A stretch of 31,350 bases of DNA from JBLNBU01 sp050260215 (GTDB lineage Bacteria; Pseudomonadota; Alphaproteobacteria; Rhodospirillales; Magnetospirillaceae), in assembly GCA_050260215.1 (NCBI GenBank), contig JBLNBU010000293.1:1-31350 (forward strand). The letters run 5' to 3'. Made by a program: the position numbers and the translations under genes. The notes under the pieces are model-generated. The model did no database searches. It was not told where the DNA came from and saw only the letters and a list, made by a program, of their open reading frames with translations. Shown piece after piece: positions 6,962-13,319 of this stretch (position 1 is its first letter; the number at the start of each line of letters is the position of its first letter).

Positions 6962-8123
6962 TTAATCCTTCACGCCACTTTCAACCAACATCTGCTCATT
7001 GCTCGGATGTGCAGCGCATACGTAGGCCGGAACGATCCCCGCCTTTTCATAAAGACGGAGTATTGGGCCGCATGTCGTACATTGACTAGCGGCTCTGCAA
7101 TTGGCGCATCGATCTGAGGGCGCGTCGCAGCCAGGATGCTTGCTTAAAGCGCGAAGCTGCTCGTCATCTCCGGAAAAAAGGTCCGCGGAAATGCCGGTAA
7201 GATGCTTGCATGGGCTTGCCCTGCCGGAAGGATGGACATGGAGGGCAAGCACCCCGCCCGCGCACCTGTTATTCTCTCGAAAGAATGTGGCTGGGCGCCC
7301 AATATTCGCCATTTGTTCCATTGGGGTGGGGTTGCCTGCCAAGGTAGGCGAAATACGGGTGTAAATATGGTAAGGCGCGCGGACTTCGCGGAGGAACGCC
7401 TCCATCGACTCAATCTCATGGCGGTTGAGTTTGGTCGCGATTACGGAGACACGTAGCCGGAGCCCGGCAGTTGAGGCTAATCGAATGCTCCCGGCCACCC
7501 GGTCATATGCTTGCCTTGCCTCCCCCGTCATTGCCGCGTATGTCTGGTTCGAACCGCCATACAGGCTGATCACAACTCGCTTTGGCGGAAGTTCGCGGAA
7601 GAGGTCAATCCAACTGGAAAGAAACATGGCGTTGGTAGAAACCGTTACCAAAAAGCCTCGCTCCCAAGCAGCCCTATAAGTTGCTTCAAAATGGGGGTCA
7701 CTAAGCGCCTCGCCCCCAGTCAGCTGAAGCCAGATTCCGCCAATTTCCACTAAGCGATCAAGTAATAATATCCGCTTCTGAAGGGGTAATCCTGGCGCGC
7801 ATTTCTGGTCCAGGTAACAGATGAACACATCTGAAATTGCAGCGTTCGGTTATTTCCCAAGCAATGCGCCTAAAATCGAATTTGCATTTGGGGCGCATTG
7901 TGATGCTCGCGATCCAGCTTTGAGCTGCAAATTTGGCGCCGATGGCTTCAAAAGCATTTGGAAGCCATGTTGGCGGTGTGCAATCAGGTGATTTTGTTGC
8001 CGCCTCCAACTCCGCTCGATCCAATGGGGAAAGTGCGACAGACTTGAGTGTGCGACGATTGATCAGCGCTAAGCCTTCATCCCGCAGGAGGGCTAACACG
8101 CTTTCCTTGGCTGGTTCGCTCAC
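6962..8123 (-). pseudogene. Radical SAM/SPASM maturase broken by one extra base (cassette B)
   Basis: From a GTG at 8123 (GGAGAG upstream) the first frame codes about 100 residues and reaches ITERCNFRC, then loses the motif. The next frame (-1 relative) carries CYLDQKC and runs to 6962 with LTGGEALSDP and a SPASM-like cysteine tail (NRCAGG, SPCKH, DRCANCRAASQCTTCG). Removing one base near 7823 joins both frames into 386 residues and restores C95-x3-C99-x2-C102 exactly. The span is 1162 nt, one more than a multiple of three, as expected for one insertion. About 80 residues precede the cluster motif, room for a peptide-recognition domain. It lies 20 bp after the PG-binding-like gene. It could be a real mutation, a sequencing error, or less likely recoding. 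Confidence 0.85.
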
Positions 8124-8143
8124 TGTCGCTCTCCGCAGTTGGA

Positions 8144-8560
8144 TCAGGCTAAGCCGCGATACGGATTGTCGTCGCTTGCCTCGCAGGCACACATCGTCGG
8201 GACCAAAGAGCCCCAGGGATCCTCGGGGTTAGGGTTTTCGGGGTTCTCGCCATCATTGCCCCCGCCATCACCACCGTCATCGCCGCCGTCGCCGCCGTCC
8301 TCTGCCAGGGCGAGGTGATGGTTAATGCGGCCTTCGGTAGGGCCGCCGGGGCGCATGAAGCCGTCCACCTCCAACCCGTTGTCCTTTTGGAACCGCTTGA
8401 TTCCGTCGAACATCGCCTCATCGGTCCAGGGCTGAATTCCCATTCCCTTTGGCGGCTTATAGTAGCCCAGTTGGGTGAGTGCGGTTTTCGTATTCACAAT
8501 ATCGCCCGGATTGACGCGATAGCTCGCGCCCATAGGCTCCTTTAGCTTGAACCAAGACAT
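8144..8560 (-). CDS. PG-binding-like small protein, putative RiPP precursor (cassette B)
   Basis: A 138-residue paralogue of the protein at 5330-5812. Residues 1-84 carry the same PG-binding-like domain (LGYY, FDGIKRFQKD, VDGFMRPGG). From 85 the tail is a Gly/Asp run (85-104), then NPENPNPEDPWGS, followed by LVPTMCACEASDDNPYRGLA at the end. CAC and the single WGS give candidate sites for radical SAM crosslinking, such as thioether or aromatic-carbon bonds. No signal peptide is seen. The ATG at 8560 has GGAGG 6 nt upstream. The broken radical SAM gene follows after 20 bp and the GNAT after that, parallel to cassette A. Substrate status is inferred from synteny, not proven. Confidence 0.8.
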   Translation of the reverse strand: MSWFKLKEPMGASYRVNPGDIVNTKTALTQLGYYKPPKGMGIQPWTDEAMFDGIKRFQKDNGLEVDGFMRPGGPTEGRINHHLALAEDGGDGGDDGGDGGGNDGENPENPNPEDPWGSLVPTMCACEASDDNPYRGLA

Positions 8561-8606
8561 GTCGTGCCTCCATAGAGGGTCGCGGGCGTTATGCCCAATA
8601 AGGGTA

Positions 8607-8640
8607 TTTATACCTACCGTCTCTCGCGGTCAAGAACAAA
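8607..8640 (-). promoter_or_regulatory. Promoter of cassette B
   Basis: On the minus strand TTTGTTCTTG leads into -35 TTGACC, a 15-bp spacer and TATAAA. TAAATA at a 17-bp spacing is an alternative -10. It matches the cassette A promoter in order and spacing. The -10 ends 46 bp before the start codon. Confidence 0.65.
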
Positions 8641-8694
8641 AGCGGATCACGGCCGCCGACCACCCTCTCGGTCAACCTCAGATTCAGCATGCAC

Positions 8695-8832
8695 CTACAA
8701 CGAGCCGCCTTCCCGGGCTGCGCGTATCGCCGGCAACAGCGCCAGGGCCGCCTTTGCCCAGGCCCGAAGCTCAGCCTGTTCAGCGGGTGTGAGCATCGGG
8801 GTTCGCAGGGCTCTCAGTTCCGCCGGATCCAT
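8695..8832 (-). CDS. Possible 45-residue helical small protein
   Basis: A short minus-strand frame starting MDPAELRALRTPMLTPAEQ and ending in an Ala/Leu-rich helix. It reads like an authentic small protein in composition, but the ribosome-binding site is weak (GGGACG) and the upstream frame is open as far as 9141. It lies upstream of the cassette B promoter. I do not recognise it. The rest of 8561-8970 holds the promoter and nothing else convincing. Confidence 0.3.
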   Translation of the reverse strand: MDPAELRALRTPMLTPAEQAELRAWAKAALALLPAIRAAREGGSL

Positions 8833-8970
8833 TTTCGTCCCACCCTCCACGAGCATTGCGGACTTCCGCATTCGCCATGCACAAAGCGCATGAAACCATG
8901 GGTCCGTCCCCTCGACAGGGGGCGCAAATAGGGAGACGATTCCTCTAATGGTTTCGCAAGGGGGGCCGCA

Positions 8971-9144
8971 ATGGAGAAGTTCTTGGCTATTCCCATGCAC
9001 GTCCTCCGGCCGACCACGCCGCTGCCAAACCGCCTCACCCAGGCTGACGACGGCGAGCAATGTGTGCCCTTGGCGCCTGGCGAGCTTGCAGGCCCAGCCA
9101 CCGTTCAACCCTTGTATCGGAAGCCAAAGGAGGAAGGGCAATGA
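8971..9144 (+). CDS. 57-residue hypothetical protein, coupled to next gene
   Basis: An ATG at 8971 with GGGGGG upstream opens a 57-residue frame (MEKFLAIPMHVLRPTTPLP...) that ends in TGA at 9142-9144. That stop overlaps the next start as ATGA, the usual sign of translational coupling. About 72% of third positions are G or C by my count, in keeping with coding on this strand and against the longer minus-strand frame over the same bases. No family is recognised. Confidence 0.55.
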   Translation: MEKFLAIPMHVLRPTTPLPNRLTQADDGEQCVPLAPGELAGPATVQPLYRKPKEEGQ

Positions 9145-9614
9145 GCGAAGAAGATGGGTTCGTGCTGTTGCTCCTGGCCAATGGCAGCCGGAGGGTTGTT
9201 GCCTCGCGCTGGCTGCCCAAGCCCGATCATGACGCGGCCTTGGCGTTCAATACCGGCCGCAAATGGGCGGCGGAGTGTGGCGCCGGGGTTGTCCTGCTCC
9301 ACCGTGACGGCGAGTTGGCCCGCTTCGACCGCAATGGCGGGTTCATGCTGGGTGGCGGCGCCATACCCCTGTGGCCGCCCGAGCAAATCGTTACCGAGGT
9401 GGCTGCCGGCCCCTTCTACCACCCAACCCCTGATTTCCCGGCCTCACTGAGGCCGCCCAGCGCCTTCTCGCCAACAGCCGCATGGGAGGCGTTCCGGGAG
9501 CAATGCCGTGCCATGCGTGCCGTCGAGCCGGCTGCGGTAGCATGGCTGGCGGGGGCAGAGGGCGTGCTGAGCTGGCGAGAGGCCTGCCCCGCGCACCTCA
9601 GGTGGTGGAATTAG
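9141..9614 (+). CDS. Hypothetical protein (157 aa)
   Basis: Starts at an ATG with GGAGGAAGG just upstream and overlaps the preceding small gene by 4 bp. The N-terminal half looks like a compact alpha/beta domain (FVLLLLANGSRRVVASRWLP, then GVVLLHRDGELARFDRNG), followed by a helical, Trp-rich end (LRWWN). No signal peptide, catalytic motif or membrane segment is visible. The family is not recognised. It is island cargo, and the pair with the 57-residue protein may be one functional unit. Confidence 0.65.
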   Translation: MSEEDGFVLLLLANGSRRVVASRWLPKPDHDAALAFNTGRKWAAECGAGVVLLHRDGELARFDRNGGFMLGGGAIPLWPPEQIVTEVAAGPFYHPTPDFPASLRPPSAFSPTAAWEAFREQCRAMRAVEPAAVAWLAGAEGVLSWREACPAHLRWWN

Positions 9615-9688
9615 CGATCCAGTGCGAGAAGCACGCCGACGCGTTTCGAGTTTGGGGTAAAGCGTTATGAGCTATAGGCAGCATTTCG

Positions 9689-10261
9689 TTGAAGCATGAC
9701 TTTGAGCCCCAGGTGCCGGCCGGGACCAAGGGGAGCGATTATCTTGCCGTCGCCGACCGGTTCGTGCGGGCGCGGACGCCGGGGCCCGACCTCCGCCTGA
9801 GTTGTGCCGAACTGCATTTCGCCTTGTGGGGAGAGTTGCAAAAGGTAGGGTTGCCGGCCTTCGTCACCATCGGCGACGTCGTCGACCACGGCGAACCGCT
9901 ATTCCGCCCAACACTAGCTAGTCTGGCCGAGGAATGGCGGGGCGAAAATCATGGGAAGGTCGTGCCGACGAACCTGCAAGTCTGGCTGACCCTGCCCGAC
10001 GGAGAGACGGTGCTCGACATCACCATCCTGCCTTACCTCCGCTTCTTCCCGGACGAACCGTTGCAGCCGCAGGCTTTCGGCCTGACCGCCCTTGTGTGTG
10101 GGCGCGACCTTGTCGATGTAGCCCTGGATCACCTCGCCGAATGTGTGCCGCTCGGACAGCGAGCGATCGACATGGACGCCGCGGATCATCTCCGCTTCGA
10201 TGATCGTGCCCCAGTCCTCGGCCGCCTTGCGGCTCTCGAAGGTTTTGGACTGAACGGGTAA
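9689..10261 (+). CDS. Hypothetical protein, 3' part runs antisense through integrase remnant
   Basis: The frame is open from after a stop at 9668-9670 and the first usable codon is TTG at 9689, without a Shine-Dalgarno, so the true start is uncertain. Up to about base 10040 it reads like a real protein (LSCAELHFALWGELQKVGLP, FVTIGDVVDHG, VWLTLPDGETVLDITILPYL). Beyond that the same bases are the antisense of the integrase N-terminus, so the last 70 or so residues are probably junk added by a deletion join. The LTLPDGETVLDIT phrase vaguely recalls transglutaminase-like proteins; I would not assign it. Best read as a 3'-truncated gene fused to the integrase fragment. Confidence 0.45.
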   Translation: MKHDFEPQVPAGTKGSDYLAVADRFVRARTPGPDLRLSCAELHFALWGELQKVGLPAFVTIGDVVDHGEPLFRPTLASLAEEWRGENHGKVVPTNLQVWLTLPDGETVLDITILPYLRFFPDEPLQPQAFGLTALVCGRDLVDVALDHLAECVPLGQRAIDMDAADHLRFDDRAPVLGRLAALEGFGLNG

Positions 10262-10336
10262 GCCGCGGCGGCGGATCTTGGCCTGCCAGCCGATGACCTG
10301 GCCCTTGTCGTTCTTGCGCGGAGCTATGGTCGCCAT
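9914..10336 (-). pseudogene. Tyrosine-recombinase integrase, N-terminal fragment only
   Basis: From the ATG at 10336 (GGAGG upstream) the protein begins MATIAPRKNDKGQVIGWQAK, continues with RRGLPVQSKTFESRKAAEDW and reaches YIDKVAPTHKGG and LRLQRFVREE at about residue 97. This is the arm-binding AP2-like domain plus the start of the core-binding domain of a phage/island integrase. The rest of the core-binding domain and the whole catalytic domain with its R-H-R-Y residues are absent. After about base 10040 the frame runs antisense through the neighbouring gene to a chance stop. It sits next to the tRNA, as integrases of tRNA islands do. No intact copy is present, so excision would need help in trans. 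Confidence 0.8.
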
Positions 10337-10385
10337 GGGACACCTCCGGGACAACGTCTGCCCCTGAGTGCCCCGGATTTGTCCC
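10337..10385. repeat. GGGACA/TGTCCC repeats, putative integrase arm sites (right end)
   Basis: GGGACA starts at 10337 and 10348 (11 bp apart) and TGTCCC at 10380. The 14-mer CCCGGATTTGTCCC at 10372-10385 is identical to 2716-2729 at the other end. The first copy abuts the integrase start codon and the second overlaps its ribosome-binding site, so bound integrase could repress its own gene. Confidence 0.55.
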
Positions 10386-10423
10386 GAAAAATCATTGGAA
10401 ATCCACCCGCCCAGGCACGCATT

Positions 10424-10533
<110 letters not shown>

Positions 10534-10562
10534 GCGGGTCTCGTGCGAGCGAGAAGGCGGGG

Positions 10563-10591
10563 TTTATAGCGCGATACGGGGCGGATGGCAA
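10563..10591 (-). promoter_or_regulatory. Sigma-70-type promoter of the tRNA-Arg gene
   Basis: On the minus strand TTGCCA and TATAAA are separated by exactly 17 bp, and the -10 box ends 29 bp before the tRNA 5' end. Spacing and match are good for a housekeeping promoter. Confidence 0.65.
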
Positions 10592-10771
10592 AGGGGGAAA
10601 CGTGCGGGGGCGGGCTCTGCGAATTGACTGCCCGGTTTCCCCATGTGCCGAGAATGTGCCTGGGTGGTCTGGGAGACGGCTCTCGTGCCCCCTTCTCCTG
10701 TGCATCGAACGCGCTTGCGCATTGGGTGATTTCGGGCCTGCTTCGGAGGGGCGTCATCGGGGGGAAAGAAG

Positions 10772-11107
10772 TTGAGCAATGCGGAAATAGGGCCGGAAAC
10801 AGCGGGCGCCAAGTTCGTCCGGCTGGTCACGAGCACGCCCATCGTCGCCCTGTGCGCGATCGGGACGTTGAATGGGGCGTTTCAGGAACTTCTGTTTGGC
10901 GGGGCGTTGTTGTTTTCCGGCAAGCCGCAGCCCATTCCGTTCTTCATGTTTCCAGGCATGGTTCTGCTGGCGCTGACGATCCCCATGGCGGTGTCCCTTG
11001 TCATCCGCAACAAGGGAGGCGGAGGGGCGTTCGTGGTGGTGACGCAAGCGGCGCTCGTACTTTTCAACCTGTTGTACTGGGTCGCTTATTACATCGAAGT
11101 CGATTAG
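10772..11107 (+). CDS. Small integral membrane protein
   Basis: A 111-residue protein starting at TTG with GGGGGAAAG upstream. Three hydrophobic segments are visible: about 20-48 (VTSTPIVALCAIGTL onward), 54-76 (IPFFMFPGMVLLALTIPMAV) and 84-107 (FVVVTQAALVLFNLLYWVAY), separated by short loops. No signal peptide or catalytic motif is seen, and the family is not recognised. It lies just outside the island, divergent from the tRNA and convergent with the protease gene. The minus-strand frame over the same bases (10754-11308) lacks hydrophobic order and looks like a shadow. Confidence 0.6.
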   Translation: MSNAEIGPETAGAKFVRLVTSTPIVALCAIGTLNGAFQELLFGGALLFSGKPQPIPFFMFPGMVLLALTIPMAVSLVIRNKGGGGAFVVVTQAALVLFNLLYWVAYYIEVD

Positions 11108-11115
11108 CGGGATTG

Positions 11116-11145
11116 CGTGCGCCACATGTGTTGTGGTTGCGCACG
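11116..11145. terminator. Possible bidirectional hairpin between convergent genes
   Basis: CGTGCGC at 11116-11122 pairs with GCGCACG at 11139-11145, and inner CAC/GTG can extend it. It sits 9 bp after the membrane-protein stop. There is no T-run, so termination is only suggested. A second inverted repeat (CCCAAGC/GCTTGGG) follows at about 11161-11193. Confidence 0.35.
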
Positions 11146-11204
11146 GGCAACGCCCTCTCGACCCAAGCGCCAGGTGCCGGAAGCGTGGCTTGGGGGCTCG
11201 TTGG

Positions 11205-12128
11205 TCAATCCTCCGCGAATCTGGCGCCCGGAAAGATCCCCGAAATCCACGACCGCAGCGGCGAGATGCGGGTGAACCATGAGGTGTCGCCGTAGGCGGC
11301 CGTCCCACTGCCGTTGGAGTTCACTCCGACCAGCAGCCAGCGGTCGGCGGATCTGATCCAGGCCGAGCCGCCGCTGTCGCCTGAGCCCAGCAATCCGCCG
11401 AGGCGGGTGGCGGGGCGATTGCCGCCGCCATAGGGGTTCTTGAGGCTGCCGTCCTCCTTGGGCAGGAACACTCCCAGGTAGTTGCCGCCGTCGGCCCCGA
11501 CGGGCACGGGGGCGGCCGGCGGCACGACCTGGTCGATCGTGCCCTGGGCGGCGGCCTTTTCCGAGCCGCGGTAGAAGCGGTCCTGCTGGCCGGTGGAGCC
11601 GATGCCCCGGCTGCCGAAGCCGACGAAGGTCAGCAACCTGCCGGCCTCGGCGTTGCCGGCATAGAGAACGGGCTGCGGCATGGCGTCGGTGATGGGCGCC
11701 CGAGTGCGCAGGATTGCCACGTCGTAGCCGGTGCGCGTATCAAGGCTGCCGTTCCACAGCGGGTGCAGCCACACCTTGTCCGCCTTGACCACCCGACCGC
11801 CGGGCGTACGCACCACATAGGCATCGGCCCGGGCCGGCAGGCTGAAGATGTGGGCGGCGGTCAAGAGGTAGGCGTGCCCGTCCTCGCCGTTGCCGATCCA
11901 CGTGGCCGAGGCCTCCCCCCAGGTTTCGCCGTCGCTCGAAAGCGCCAGCACGGACGCGAACTGGGGCTCGCCGGCAAGGGCCATGGCGGCGCCGAACCCC
12001 GCCCATTCCTTGCCCTTGGCGCCGCCTTCCTGCCGCCAGGTGCTGTCGAGGATGGTCACCGCCGACGCGGTGGCGGCGACCATGGACAACAGGACGCAGA
12101 GCAGTGCCGGAAACGCGGTGCGGGGCAA
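11205..12128 (-). CDS. Secreted trypsin-like serine protease (S1 fold)
   Basis: A 307-residue protein with a signal peptide (LCVLLSMVAATASA) and the chymotrypsin-type triad in order: His in LLTAAHIF, Asp in TGYDVAILRT, Ser in GSGDSGGSAW. It would cleave proteins in the periplasm or outside the cell. The start was taken at TTG 12128 with AAGGAAGG upstream, which gives a proper signal peptide at the N-terminus; the open frame reaches 12290 but the extra 54 residues do not look coding. It is a single gene, convergent with the small membrane protein. The substrate is unknown. The His, Asp and Ser surroundings are intact, so it should be active. Confidence 0.85.
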   Translation of the reverse strand: MPRTAFPALLCVLLSMVAATASAVTILDSTWRQEGGAKGKEWAGFGAAMALAGEPQFASVLALSSDGETWGEASATWIGNGEDGHAYLLTAAHIFSLPARADAYVVRTPGGRVVKADKVWLHPLWNGSLDTRTGYDVAILRTRAPITDAMPQPVLYAGNAEAGRLLTFVGFGSRGIGSTGQQDRFYRGSEKAAAQGTIDQVVPPAAPVPVGADGGNYLGVFLPKEDGSLKNPYGGGNRPATRLGGLLGSGDSGGSAWIRSADRWLLVGVNSNGSGTAAYGDTSWFTRISPLRSWISGIFPGARFAED

Positions 12129-12322
12129 GGTGTCGCCTTCCTTTGTCGTCGCCTTCCATTGTAATGGCACGCCGGCCGCGGCCAAGCTCGGCCATGATTC
12201 CGGCGTCTGTTGTCCCCGGCTGCCCGTCGCGTCGTTCCGCCAGCAGGCCGTCACTTGGCCAACGGTGCCAGAATTACGGCGCCACCGCACTCGCTTATCC
12301 CCGATCGTGCGGCTGTGAAAAC

Positions 12323-12347
12323 GGGGGCAGCCCCACGGGCCGCCCCC
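12323..12347 (-). terminator. Rho-independent terminator of the SDR gene
   Basis: GGGGGC-A-GCCC pairs with GGGC-C-GCCCCC around a CAC loop (one A-C mismatch). On the minus strand the stem is followed by GTTTTC. It lies 10 bp after the SDR stop codon. Confidence 0.7.
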
Positions 12348-12357
12348 TTTGTCGTCT

Positions 12358-13101
12358 TCAGCCGACCGTATAGCCGCCGTCGACCACGATTTCCTGGCCG
12401 AAGATGTTCTTGGCGGCGTCCGAGGCCAGGAACACCGAAGTCTCGGCGATGTCCTCGGGCTGGCCGAACTGGCCGGTCAGCAGGCGGGCGTTGATCTGGC
12501 CGGCGACCTGGCCCAGCACGTCGGCGGGCAGGCCGACGCTGCCCCAGATGGGGGTGGCGATGGGGCCGGGCGCGATGGAGTTGACGCGGATGCCCTTGGG
12601 CGCCAGTTCGGCCGCCAGGGTCTGGGCCAGCGACTTCAGCGCCGCCTTGCTGGCGCTGTAGATGGCCAGGCCGGGGAAGCCCACCTGGGTCAGGAAGGTG
12701 GTGATGAACTGCACCGAGCCGCCCTTGCGGATATGCGGCAGCAACAGCCGCACGGTCTGCGCGGCGCCCAGCAGGTTGACCGAGAACTGGGCGTGGAAGG
12801 CCTCGGGCGTGCTGTCCTCGAAGCCCACTACGCGGGCCACGCCGGCATTGGGGACGACGATGTCGACGCCGCCGGCGGCAGCGGCGGCCTGGGCTAGGCG
12901 GGCCAGGTCGTCCATTTTGGTCACGTCGCCGGCCACCGTGGTCACCTGGCCGGGGAAGCGGTCGGACAGCTCGGCAAGGGCCTGGGCGTTACGGGCAAAG
13001 GCCACCACCTTGGCGCCCTCGGCGACGAAGCGTTCGACAATGCTGCGGCCAATGCCGCTGCTGGCGCCGGTGACGACGGCGATCTTGCCTTGCAGTTTCA
13101 T
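12358..13101 (-). CDS. SDR family oxidoreductase
   Basis: A 247-residue classical short-chain dehydrogenase/reductase. The NAD(P)-binding TGASSGIG is near residue 12, the NAG motif is in VPNAGVAR, the catalytic Tyr and Lys are in YSASK, and the C-terminal VVDGGYTVG is typical. It acts in the cytoplasm on an unknown alcohol or ketone. The family is too broad to name a substrate. The start is at MKLQGK (13101), with AAGG upstream; the open frame to 13164 is not needed. The upstream region carries strong palindromes, so it is likely repressor-controlled. A terminator follows directly, so it is monocistronic. Confidence 0.9.
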   Translation of the reverse strand: MKLQGKIAVVTGASSGIGRSIVERFVAEGAKVVAFARNAQALAELSDRFPGQVTTVAGDVTKMDDLARLAQAAAAAGGVDIVVPNAGVARVVGFEDSTPEAFHAQFSVNLLGAAQTVRLLLPHIRKGGSVQFITTFLTQVGFPGLAIYSASKAALKSLAQTLAAELAPKGIRVNSIAPGPIATPIWGSVGLPADVLGQVAGQINARLLTGQFGQPEDIAETSVFLASDAAKNIFGQEIVVDGGYTVG

Positions 13102-13111
13102 AAGGAACACC

Positions 13112-13193
13112 TCAAGTAATCGTACGGGCCATCGAAATTGATGGCGGGCGACCGTCGCATGCATGAGTGCGAGATTACTTGATGGCCATCAAG
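13112..13193. promoter_or_regulatory. Palindromic operator region upstream of the SDR gene
   Basis: CTTGATGGCCATCAAG at 13178-13193 is a perfect 16-bp palindrome. TCAAGTAATC at 13112-13121 and GATTACTTGA at 13173-13182 form a perfect 10-bp inverted repeat around about 51 bp. A looser CCATC...GATGG pair lies between them. This looks like two operator sites for a dimeric repressor controlling the SDR gene, possibly by looping. No regulator gene is adjacent in the window. Confidence 0.5.
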
Positions 13194-13319
13194 CGGTGCC
13201 GAGAGCGGGGGCGGGTCCGGCCTCTCGCGCATGGCAGGCAAGGCGATCCCACTCGTTCTACCTGGGGCTAAAGTATAATACCATCGGCTGGTGTGAAACT
13301 GTCCGGGGGGAACCCGTCC

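Noticed and set aside
7814..7834. Programmed frameshift in radical SAM B
   Set aside because: No slippery run, internal Shine-Dalgarno or downstream stem was seen; a mutation or read error is simpler.
8908..8921. CCCCT-CGAC-AGGGG hairpin as terminator
   Set aside because: Short stem with no T-run and no confident gene ending next to it.
8833..9141. Minus-strand frame extending the small protein at 8695-8832 to 148 residues
   Set aside because: It overlaps the 57-residue plus-strand gene, which has a ribosome-binding site and ATGA coupling to the next gene; the extension has neither.
10754..11308. 184-residue minus-strand frame
   Set aside because: The plus strand here encodes an ordered three-helix membrane protein; the minus frame is a Arg/His-rich shadow.
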